The notes under the pieces were generated by a model. It was not told where the DNA came from. It did no database searches and saw only the letters and a program-made list of their open reading frames with translations. Of a stretch of DNA of 64,000 nt, positions 35,401-45,556 are shown piece by piece. A program made the position numbers and the translations under genes. Each line of letters opens with the position of its first letter. Position 1 is the first letter of the stretch. The DNA is from Akebia trifoliata (lineage: Eukaryota; Streptophyta; Magnoliopsida; Ranunculales; Lardizabalaceae), in contig CM030717.1 of assembly GCA_017979445.1 (NCBI GenBank), positions 20,819,288-20,883,287 on the forward strand, written 5' to 3'.

Positions 35401-36313
35401 GACCAGGAGGAAAAGGGAAAGCTACGCCAGTTGAAGCAAAGAAGCACATTCCTTATTTCAGCTTGGGGTTTAGACCTACGAAAAATGATATATCGGATAT
35501 GAATGACGTAAAGAAAGAACTTCGACTAGCAAGGAAGCAAAATCGTGAACCAAACGTTTGGAATCTGGCAAGGTTCCTCACATCAGCATCAACTTCTCGA
35601 AATCACAAGTCAGACCCGACAATCTATCGGAATCACTACCAACAAAGCCAGCCAAAATGAAGAAACCAGTAAGTTTCAAACCCTAGCGCATTCGAGAAGA
35701 CTCAGTTGTTGAGTCCCAACCATCCCTCATGGAGGGCATTGATATCTTATGCAATGAGGATTCCAACGAGAATCTAACAGAAACGACAAGAAAACCTACA
35801 AAAGTAGAAATCACTATGAATAAAGAGAAAGATTCACCCTTCCCCACTGGCATTGACTAGGCATCATTCGTTATCCCACCAAGCTTAAGAGGAGCTATGC
35901 CCAATTCTAACAACAATCCACCAGAGATCATGGTCTTCACCGAACCACCAAACAAACCACTTTCTTACCTCATCTACCCCATCAAGGAAGAAAAGATTTT
36001 GAACAATTGGGAAGAATTCCCTCTAACCCTTGAGGCTGCTGAGGCCTCAAAAAAAAAACGTCGTTAGGAAAAATTAATTTGCCCGAGGATCATAACGACC
36101 CCTTATCCTCGGGTAAAGACTGTTTTGAGGGCTCCTTATCTTTACTAATGCATGATCGCTCTTCTTATTTCAGATATCTGGAAAATAGTACTCAAAAATC
36201 AAAAAATTCAAAAATTCAAAAAAATTCAAAAATCAAAAAAATAAAAAAGCTTTCAAAATCTCAAAAAAATAGATATCTTCCAAAAAAAAGAGTTTTCTTG
36301 AAATTTAAGGGAT
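35401..36313 (+). other. Protease-RT linker with an A-rich low-complexity insert
   Basis: Fragments KKHIPYFSLGFRPTKNDISDM, TSASTSRNHKSDP and NNWEEFPLTLEA are in scattered frames. At 36186-36300 lies a run of TCAAAAA/TTCAAAAA repeats that codes nothing sensible. Confidence 0.55.
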
Positions 36314-37470
36314 TTGTCTCAATCGAATGAACCTTTGGACATAACAGAATATGAAAGGGATGAGTATGACTTCGATCTTGAACTCAACTTCGATCTCATG
36401 GGAACTGAGGAAAAGTCTGAGGACAAAGTGGAATATCCTCCTAAAGAAATCAAAGATCTTCTAGAACGACATGAAAAAGGTGTTCAACCAAATGTTGAGG
36501 ATATAGACACAATTAATCTCAGTACTAAAGATGATCCACGTGATGTAAAATTCGGAGCCTTGTTAACCCCTCAGCAAAAAGAAAAAATTATTGAACTACA
36601 GCGTAATTATCAAGACATCTACGCTTGGTCCTACAGAGATATGCCCGGCTTAGACACAGATCTCGTTGTTCATAAACTGTCGATCGCTCCTAGGAGCAAG
36701 CTGATCAAACAAAAGTTGAGAAGACTCAAGCCAGAATGGACACTCAAAGTCAAAAACAAAGTGATGAAACAGTTCCAAGCAGGATTTCTCGCAGTCTCCA
36801 CGTACCCCGAATGGCTAGCCAATCTCGTTCTAGTACAAAAATAGGACGAGAAAATACGAATGTGTGTCGATTATCGGGATTTGAACAAAGCAAGTCCTAA
36901 GGATGATTTTCTACTACCCCACATCGACACTCTAATCGATAGCACAGCAGGACATGGTATGTTCTCATTCATGGATGGTTTCTCAGGCTACAATCAGATA
37001 AAAATGGCAGAAAAAGATCAGGAAAAGACAGTGTTCATCACATCCTATGGCACTTTTCATTACAAAGTCATGTCATTCGGACTCAAGAATGCTGGGGCAA
37101 CTTATTAACGAGCAATGACGGCCTTATTTCACGATATGATCCACAAGGAAATGGAGGTCTATGTGGATGACATGATCACTAAGTCTAACTTGGAAGAGGA
37201 CCATCTGATAAACTTGAGAAAAATTTTCGATCGACTAAGGAAGTATAGTCTAAGGCTTAATCCAGCAAATGCATCTTCGGGGTAACATTAGGAAAATTGT
37301 TAGGCTTTATCGTTAGTAGAAGAGGCATCGAAATAAATCGAACAAAGACCAAGTACATTCTTGAAATGAAAGCACCAGTGTCAAAAAGGGACGTCAAAAC
37401 GTTTTTGGGTAGAATACAGTATATCAGCAAATTTATTGCGCAACTCACTCCTATCTTTGAACCAGTCTTC
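36314..37470 (+). pseudogene. pol: Reverse transcriptase of the second Tat-like element
   Basis: DIYAWSYRDMPGLDTDLVVHKL, LIKQKLRRLKPEWTLKV, STYPEWLANLVLVQK, a stop at 36842, MCVDYRDLNKASPKDDF (36860-36910), FMDGFSGYNQIKM, FHYKVMSFGLKNAGATY, a stop in place of Gln (37106), then HKEMEVYVDDMITKSNLEEDH with the catalytic YVDD intact at 37158-37172. A frame change near 37265 precedes LLGFIVSRRGIEINRTKTKYI and FLGRIQYISKFIAQL. Only a few lesions, so this RT decayed less than that of the nested element. Confidence 0.88.
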
Positions 37471-38601
37471 AAACTATTGAGAAAAAATGTACCAAAAGCA
37501 TGGAATGAAGACTGCCAAGAAGCCTTCGATAAAATAAAGAAGTATTTACTCAATCCGCCAGTATTGATTCCTCCTATGCCAAGGCGACCCTTACTAATGT
37601 ATATCTCAATGCAAGAAACGTCTATGGGCTGTGTACTGGGGCAACACGTCGAGTCAGGTCGAAAAGAGCAAGCCATTTACTATCTCAGCAAGAAATTCAC
37701 CGATTATGACGCAAAGTACTCGGCGCTTGAGAAAACTTGTTGTGCACTGGTCTGGGCATCTCAACGATTGCGCTACTACCTCCTCAGCTACTCAACTATG
37801 CTTATCGCTCCAATGGACCCTCTTAAGTATCTTTTCGAGAAGTCAGCGCTGACAGGTCACACCGTAAAATGGCAATTACTATTATCTGAGTTCAACATCA
37901 CCTATGTCACTCAAAAGGCCATCAAGGGACAAGCCATTGCCGACCACTTAGTTGAGCATCCCTTACCTGACTATGAGCCATTAAAGACAAATTTACCAGA
38001 TGAGACCATCCTGTTGACAGAAGTTGAAGACAGTGATGAAGAGTAAGGTTGGAAGATGTATTTCGACGGAGTTGCAAATCAGAAAGGAAATGAAATAGGA
38101 GTAGTTTTGATCAAACCAGATGGATCTCATGTTCCGATCGCCATCCGATTGAAATTCCAATGTTCCAATAACGAGGCAGAGTATGAAGCATGTATCGTAG
38201 GGTTAAAAGCAGTAATCGATTTGGAAGTAGACGAAATAGATGTATTCGGAGATTCAAGTCTAGTAGTCTATCAGACAACTGGAGAATGGAAGACTCGAGA
38301 ACAAATATTAGTCCCTTACCATGAGTACTTGGAAGAACTGAGATCAAACTTCACCAAGATCTCATTCACTTACATGCTACAAGCCAAAAATCAGTTTGCA
38401 GATGCATTGGCCACGCTTACATCCATGATCAGTATTTCAAAGGACCTAATTATCGATCCTATCGAAATTGGTGTCCAAGACGAACCAGCCTATTGTTTAC
38501 TAGTAGATATAGCAGAGCCCGAGGAGAAATCATGGTATTTAGACATCAAGGCATACTTAGAAGATCGAACCATCCCGTCAGATATAACGGTAAATGAATG
38601 A
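37471..38601 (+). pseudogene. pol: RNase H and second RNase H of the second Tat-like element
   Basis: First domain at about 37560-37980: LMYISMQETSMGCVLGQHVE, QAIYYLSKKFTDYDAKYSALEKTC, LLSEFNITYVTQKAIKGQAIADHL. It ends in an acidic hinge and a stop (TAA 38044). The second, archaeal-type domain follows at 38050-38420: WKMYFDGVANQKG, NEAEYEACIVGLKAVIDL, VFGDSSLVVYQTTGEW, QFADALATLTSM. The catalytic D, E and D positions (FDG, AEYEA, GDSS) are intact in the second domain. Confidence 0.87.
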
Positions 38602-38639
38602 AGGACCATTTAAAGATTGGTAAGTCAATTCATCTTAAG

Positions 38640-39780
38640 TAACGGGACTCTGTTCAAAAAATCACATCATGAGGTTCTTCTCCGTTGTGTCATAGAACAG
38701 AGGCCAAACGATTGATCAAGACTGTACATGGTGGAGTCTGCGGACCTCACATGAATGGTCACATGCTTGCCAAGAAGACCATGAGAATGGGATATTACTG
38801 GATTACAATGGAAAGCGATTGCTATCAGCACGTTCGTAAATGTCATCTCTGCCAGATCTATGCCAATAAGATCAATGCTTCACCTTCAGAATTGCACAGT
38901 ATGATCATTGGCCCTTCTCACTCTGGGGCATGGATGTTATTGGACAGATCTCACCAAAAGCTTAAAATGGACATCTCTTCATCCTGATCGCTATCGATTA
39001 CTTCACAAGATGGGTAGAAGCTGCATCATATGCCAATGTCACCAAAAGCAATGTCTTGAAGTTTATCAAGAACAACATCATCTATCAATATAGGCTTCCT
39101 AATGGATTAGTAACGAACAACGCTAAGAACTTCAAAAACAAAGATATGATCAAGATGTGCGAAGACTTCCAGATTACTCATCACAACTCTGTACCTTACA
39201 GAGAGCAGTTGAGACTACCAATAAGAACATCAAAATAATCATCGAGAAGATGGCAGTCACATACAAGGATTGGCACGACATGTTGCCTTTCGCCCTTCAC
39301 GACTATCGGACTTCTTTTCCAACCTCAATTGGGGCAACTCCGTACTCACTGGTATACGGAATGGAAGCAGTCTTACCCGTCGAGGTTGAGATTCCCTCCC
39401 TCCGGATCTTAAACAAAGTAGAGTTAGACGAAACAGAATGGGTTCAAACTCGGTTCGATCAGTTAAATTTAATAGAGGAGAAACGACTTGCAGTTATTTG
39501 TCACGGACAAATCTATCAGAGACGTATAGCTCGAGCCTACAACAAAAAAGTCAAGCCTAGAGATTTCTCACCAGGAGACCTTGTTTTAAAGAAAATCTTG
39601 TCAATCCAAGAGGATGCCAGGGGAAAATTTCGATCAAACTATGAGGGACTATTTATCGTGAAAAAGGTAATGACGGGAGAAGCTCTGATTCTCACAGAAA
39701 TGGACGGACAAGTCTTCCCACAACCGATCAATGCTGACACTGTCAAGAAATACTACGCCCAAGGACTGATCCTGAGATGA
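38640..39780 (+). pseudogene. pol: Integrase of the second Tat-like element
   Basis: Zinc region HGGVCGPHMNGHML...RKCHLCQIYA (38728-38865). A frame change near 38930 falls inside the first catalytic block. At about 39110-39125 the second catalytic block reads VTNNAKNFK: the usual Asp codon is AAC (39119-39121). Around 39200 a short deletion removes the residues before VETTNKNIKIIIEKM, shifting the frame. The C-terminal part is well kept: LPFALHDYRTSFPTSIGATP, YSLVYGMEAVLPVEVEIP, FSPGDLVLKKI, DTVKKYYA. It ends at a TGA at 39778. Confidence 0.86.
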
Positions 39781-40440
39781 CGAAAGGCCATCTTTATTAT
39801 CCTGAAAACAACTATCTAACCTTAGTCAACCCTTTTAAGCCATCACGTTCATTTCTTAACCTAAGACTAGGGCAAATCAACAATACAAAAAAAAAATCAA
39901 AAAAATCAAAGCATCAAAGTACTCCAGGCCCGCATGAGGATAAACTGTAAACAAATAAAAATACAAAAAAATCAAAAAAGTCCAAAATCGAACACTTGAC
40001 CTTGAACTCGATCCAAATCTCCAACCTAAACAAGTTTGAGAGATGCTGGGAGGAAACATAGATCACTTTTTCGAAATAAAAATAAACAAACTCCACGTGT
40101 AACCCATTCTAGATAGATCCAGATCTTAAACTTTTTGTATCTTTTCCACTACTCTTACTATAAGCCAACGTTTTGTCCCACCAAAAGTCCTTTCAGATCA
40201 GGAAATGTTATAAAGGCTTTACAATGACAATGGTAGCACCAATGATCTTGTAACTTGATCCGGACCTCAAGTCTTACATGGGTGGGGATAAATGATAAAG
40301 GGCAACATAAAACCAAATTCATATTGCCAAGTTTCTATTGATGCAGCAACCAAGGTGTTACCAAATATTTAAAAGGCATTTAAAAGAGTTGATATCACCA
40401 AGTCTCTTTGTCTAGGTCTAGGCTGTATTCCAAGGAAACA
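39781..40440 (+). other. 3' UTR of the second Tat-like element
   Basis: Non-coding tail with A-rich ATCAAAAAAATCAAA text at 39880-39980. I cannot find a polypurine tract or LTR for this element. Confidence 0.45.
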
Positions 40441-41327
40441 AATTGATTAAAGGGCGGATCATGTGGCTAACATCAATTAGATTAATCTTTGTGCGATACA
40501 GATGATATGGAAATAGTGATGCCACGTTAATTTCGATAGAAATGAATTTAACAAAGGATAGTAGGTCGGTTCAAGTTGATCCTCGGACGAATATGACGAG
40601 TGGATTTGGCGCATTAAGACGGACTCACCTCTAAGGAGAACGATTGACACATGCAATAGCATGCGGTCTTGGGATTACGGTCCAGTTATACAATACAAGA
40701 ATATTGCGGGTTTCCAAACAAAGAGACGTGTCACAAATATGGTGATACAACTAGGTATTTATGTTGAATTCAAAGTTTTTAAATTTTATTAATTGTACAA
40801 CAAACAATAGTGTTGAACGATGATATGGTTCGAGGGCTTGGGTTATACCCATAATTAAGGGTCCTATGTGACCCTTAGTTTATAATTCTTTGTAGGAAAT
40901 ATGGTTAATTACTATGCTTGGGGGCTTATTTATGCCGAGTCAGATTCTTATTAAAAAGGTCGGATTGACAAATAAATTTTTGGGACTAATTATATGCCCA
41001 ACTCGGTCGAGTCTACAGACTTCACCGATTTAAGTAACTCAATTAATAAATCAATTTATAATCCATTATTATATGATTGGGGGCTTAGTTCGAGCTCGTA
41101 ATAAGGGCCCATGTGACCCAATTTGTTACTTGAGGAGACTCGATTTAAAATTAGTATGGAGGCTAACATCGTATCCAACTTGATTGAGTTTAAGGATTTC
41201 GTTGAGGTAGGAGGTTCGGCCCATAATTCTAACCCACCAAGATAAAATGATTACATTCTATAAACGTTGTGATCTCTGTTGGTTCAAGTTTTTCAGGTCG
41301 ATTCAGCAAATTTTTATAAGGAGAGAG

Positions 41328-41585
41328 GTCGGTTCCCTCTACGGACCCGTGTGTCACTCTATGAGGTGAATAGCACGAAATTCTAATAAGGTCAGTTCCC
41401 TCTGTGGACCCGTGTGTCACTCTATGAAATGAGTGGCACGAAATTCTAATAAGGTCGGTTCCCTCTATGGACCCGTGTGTCACTCTATGAGGTGAGTGAC
41501 ACGAAACTCTAATAAGGTCGGTTCTTCACGGACGAGTGAGAACCCGAGCGTCACTCTATGAGGTGAGAGATGCGAAATCTAATAT
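41328..41585 (+). repeat. 63-bp tandem array, 4 copies
   Basis: Units start at GTCGGTTCC (41328, 41391, 41454, 41518) and contain GACCCGTGTGTCACTCTATG. The fourth is diverged. Confidence 0.92.
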
Positions 41586-41800
41586 GGTTCATTATTCTAT
41601 TATTTATCAAAGTCTTTGATCATTTTGGGATCCAACCTCGATCTGGGATTTTGGTCGGTTCTATGGTTATTTATCTAAGTCTTGGATCATGTTGGGATCT
41701 AAGCCCAATCTAGGATTTCGGTCGGTTCTATGGTTATTTATCTAAGTCTTGGATCATTCTGGGATCCAAGCCCGATCTGGGATTTTGATCGGTTCTTCTA
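41586..41800 (+). repeat. 67-71-bp tandem array, 3 copies
   Basis: Units start at GGTTC (41586, 41657, 41724, and the beginning of a fourth at 41791) and contain TGGGATCCAAGCCCGATCTG. It follows directly on the 63-bp array; both share the GGTCGGTTC junction text. Confidence 0.9.
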
Positions 41801-42026
41801 TCACTTGCCAAATTTTTGACTCATTATGAAAATCAAGACTAGCTTGCAATCAATTATATTATTAAAACATTTACTAATTATGGGAGTTCAATCAAGTTCG
41901 ATATCAAGTTTACAAAAAATAAGCTTGGGGGATCAAGAATCATACTAATTCAAAAATCAGGGATGGAATTCGCTCAGGTCAGAAGTATTTCTCAAAGGTG
42001 GATTTCAATACATCGATCTCCACCTT

Positions 42027-42039
42027 CGAGAGGGGGCTA
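42027..42039 (+). other. Polypurine tract before an LTR
   Basis: CGAGAGGGGGCTA directly before TGTGGAGGGC. Confidence 0.55.
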
Positions 42040-42498
42040 TGTGGAGGGCTAAAATCGTTTCTTATCTGAATCGTCCATTCACATCATCAATGCACATCTC
42101 AAGGTGGACACGTGACATCATTTAAAGAGAGTTTTATCTTATTAAGGAAGATTTCAAATTTAAAAGGATTATTCTCCTTGTTATGTAATTGATATTTTGG
42201 ATAAGGGACAATGTGATAAATTGTAATTAATTAAGGTTAAGACTCTAATTAGAGTTTCTCTATTTAAAGACCTTGAAGCTATTGTAAAAGGGGAGGAGAA
42301 AAGATGGAGAGGGGGAGAGGAAGTTATGTAAATCTGAGATCTATAGTGAAATGGCTTCCCGAGCACGTGGACGTAGGCATGTTTGCCGAACCACGTAAAA
42401 AATCTATCTTCTCTATTTTATTTATGCTATTTTTATTATTTTGTAGATTAAATGTCGAAATAATGATCGATGTTGATCTACCACAAAATCGACATCCA
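42040..42498 (+). repeat. Short LTR (3' LTR of the unclassified element)
   Basis: Starts TGTGGAGGGCTAAAATCG. TATA-like CTATTTAAAGACC near 42260. At 42368-42400 GTGGACGTAGGCATGTTTGC then CGAACCACGTAAAA, a motif common in the U5/R part of several plant LTR families. It probably ends near ...CGACATCCACA; the end is not confirmed by a target duplication. Confidence 0.55.
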
Positions 42499-42910
42499 CA
42501 AAAATCTTTGATTGTAGTTTTGATGACACTTTGTTGTTTGCGTGGTCGGGAGTTGATTATTATTACTAATAGAATCAAAGAAAACAAAGGTAAATTTTTT
42601 TATAGGTGGTCCATCTTAAAAGGTAATAATTGTTAATAAGACAATATGAATTTGTCATATTTCCCTTACAATATATATATATATATATATTTATTTATTT
42701 ATTTATTTTAGCTTGATGAAATTTATTTCTTTTTTACTTCTAGATAGACTGATAAATTTGAATTTATTGACTAAGTTGATGTGACTAATAAGCATGTGAA
42801 GAAAATAGACAACAAAAGATCACCAAGGATTTTTTTTTTATGCATCAATAGGATATAATATATTGCAGTTCATAACAATTTAATTTTAATAGATGTGTTA
42901 TTTCTTAGAT

Positions 42911-42941
<31 letters not shown>

Positions 42942-45311
42942 TGCATGTATGAGATTTATTTAAGTATGGATATATATATCAAAACTTGGTATATCTGAGA
43001 CATATCTTTTATATATATATATATGGTAATTCAACAGGTCATATGTGAAAACATCCAAAGGGAGGTGTTGTCAATTTTTTATTTTTATTTTTGAAATTAT
43101 ACTTGATTTTAAATACAAATTATATTAATATGTATAGTTAAAATGTCAAAAACAATATAGTTTGAAGACATATTATGATACTAAAAGACAAAAAACAGTA
43201 TCAAGTAGAATATAAGGGTATTCTGATCTTTTTTCCAAAAGTTATGAGAAATCAATATGATTCCCAAACAGACTTTCAGCACAAAAGTACTTTTGTCAAT
43301 ATTTCACAGAATTGATTGTCAAACACCCTTTCAGCACATAAGTACTTCTCCAGCTCCTTCACAAAATACTCTAATTCTTGCTCTTTGGAACAGTAGTTCT
43401 ACATATTCAAACATGGCCTTAAGTTTTTTTAAATTTTGTGGGGGCAAGTTCCCCATTGCCCTTATTGTAAATCCACCCTTGTTACCAAGTTTATTAAATA
43501 TGCATGACAAGCAATTCAATCAATAAAAACCTCTTCAGGGCTCCAAGATGCATTAAAGGCTCATAAATTTACCAACCCCACTATGAATTTAAAAAGCATG
43601 GAATTTAGTATTTAATGTTCCCGTGGCGTAATAGGAAGAAAATTATTAAAATGATACAATCAAAAGAGTAGACTTAACGGGATTGGATACAAGGTACTTA
43701 TAAAAATTAAAATAATTTTTTAATTAAAGTCAATATTAAAGTACTCTTTTCATAATCCTGTTAAAGTTTCTCTTTATCAAACTAATGGTGCAAGAAGATC
43801 AACTAGTTGCACATCACCTAGTTTGACTTTCCTCCATCACGAACCCCTCCCACACTCCCCTTTACTCTATTTTATGTTTGCATTCCTAAAAGATAGAAAA
43901 ACGAAAAAAAAGATTACACTCCCTTTCGAGCTGAAATAAATCTAGTAGCAACTACTATTGTTGAAGGTTTCTATTGCCACACCCAATAGCGATTTTTAAA
44001 GAGGGTTTCTATTGCCACACCAAAGTTTACTTAGAACTTAGAACACCCAACGATGTGTGTTAATTCTTTACTAATAAAATATAATTAGGGAACTCTAAGT
44101 AAAGTTGGGTGGCAATAGAATCTCTCTTTAAAAAAATTTGAAAAAATAAATAATTTTTAAGATTAGGGAGCAACTACTGACTTGTGATTTGCAAATAGTA
44201 AGTACCAAATAAGAGTGTCTTATGGGCCAACGAAGAGTTAAATACATGACATAGCATCATGTAACACTAATTAAGAATATATAAAGTTGACTTTTAAAAT
44301 TATAAAAGTTACCATAAACTGATTTTAAAGAAATCACGTGTTTTTCACTACTTTGACGCGGCATATACAAAGAACTGTAGATATTTTTTTTCGGGATACA
44401 CAAAGAAAAAGATATATGATTTTGCACATGCCACGTCAAGCATGTGAAAAGCGAGTGGGTTCTATAAAGTCAATTTATCCTTAGCAATTATAATGTAGTG
44501 ATAATTAAATAAATATTAATACGTGATGCATCCCTTTATCAAAACCCTTTATTAAACTAATTAATATTACTTTTTACTTATCAAAGCAACAGAACCGGAA
44601 AAATGGGCTTAACCCTTGCAGCCTCAAAGAGGTCATACGCCGCTGAATTCGGAAGGAGGCACATACCAAGTACTGACCCAAATTACCTAATCAGAATAAT
44701 GATCCTGTACTCGTGGAAATGGGATTGAAGCCATACTCCAAATTCATCATCCCTATTTGGCTGCAATCATCCATCATTTGGTGTCAATTTGGCCCACTAA
44801 ACTGGTCCGGCCCTCCCAAAATATCCCTTAGGGTATCGGTCTTGAGCCCTGCAAGGTAGGGCCGGGCTATTAGATTTCCAACTGATTTCCTGGCGGTCTA
44901 GGGCCTAATAGTGCCAGCCGTTAATATATTACATATAGGTATATTAAATGAGTCAGGTTTTCAATGATTGATGTAAAAAACACATGATCCTGATCATGTA
45001 AATAAAAATCTATTGGTTGGGATTTATTTTCGAGATAAGTATCTATAAGATGTGTTTTGAAATGTGTATAAATTCTGATGTTGTAGTTACATTATCGTGA
45101 TCATGAATTTTCTCCTTATGTCAGTGGAACCTAACCGTTGGATGTTGAAGGTGGCATGTGCAAATGCAAATATATTTGAAAGGTTTATTTATAATTTAAA
45201 ATATTAATTAAAGGGTGGTTTGAAGATTTTATAGTAAAATAGGTATTTTTGTAATTTTAAAAACTAACCAACATTATTTCAAAGATGTGAGATTGCAGTT
45301 TTTATTGGTTT
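42499..45311. other. Unassigned AT-rich region
   Basis: No gene or element I can name. TA microsatellites at about 42671-42690, 42910-42942 and 43008-43024. At 43925-44130, CTATTGCCACACC occurs twice and its reverse complement GGTGGCAATAG once, suggesting a small inverted-repeat element. Confidence 0.4.
42671..42942. repeat. TA microsatellites
   Basis: Two runs of (TA)n, about 42671-42690 and 42910-42942. Confidence 0.9.
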
Positions 45312-45556
45312 TTTACTAAAATGACTTTAATTATATTAAGTTTAAATGTTAAGGTGAGGGCATTTTTGGAATTTAAATTTTGGTGTCGAACCAATTGGAC
45401 TCCGTCTTCTCTCATTATAATAGTAAAGACCAGAACATACGTTTAATTTATAATGAGAAGATGGAGAAGAAGTGATTCGACATCAAAATTTAAAATGTCA
45501 AAAATACCCCATATGTACCTTTAATCTTATTATTATAAGATCATTTTTGTCAAAAT
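45312..45556. repeat. Foldback (inverted repeat) element
   Basis: The left arm GGCATTTTTGGAATTTAAAT, TTTTGGTGTCGAA and CTTCTCTCATTATAAT is mirrored on the right by ATTTATAATGAGAAG, TTCGACATCAAAATTTAAAA and GTCAAAAATACCCC. The arms are roughly 100 bp around a short centre at about 45425-45450. Typical of foldback/MITE-like sequence; the flanking duplication is not clear. Confidence 0.7.

Larger units (their letters stand above)
26820..40440 (+). mobile_element. Second Tat-like Ty3/gypsy retrotransposon, 3' end missing
   Basis: Partial 5' LTR, primer binding site, long leader, DUF7745-like ORF1, 53-bp tandem array, gag, protease, reverse transcriptase, RNase H, second RNase H, integrase and the start of a 3' UTR. 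ORF1 and leader are close relatives of those of the nested element, but gag and pol are clearly more diverged from it. Its LTR is of the type seen reversed at 60226-62689. No + strand 3' LTR of that type is present, so the element is truncated; the right limit near 40440 is approximate. Confidence 0.85.
40441..42498 (+). mobile_element. 3' end of an unclassified LTR element
   Basis: Non-coding sequence with GGGGGCTTA-type text (40919, 41081), two tandem arrays, a polypurine tract and an LTR-like end. The left boundary with the preceding element is not defined, and no coding part is present. Confidence 0.5.

Noticed and set aside
41229..41483. Minus-strand repeat protein-like frame
   Set aside because: A by-product of the 63-bp tandem array (63 is divisible by three); no start context or domain.
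43257..43526. 89-codon open frame
   Set aside because: No recognisable domain and no gene-like flanks; AT-rich intergenic sequence.
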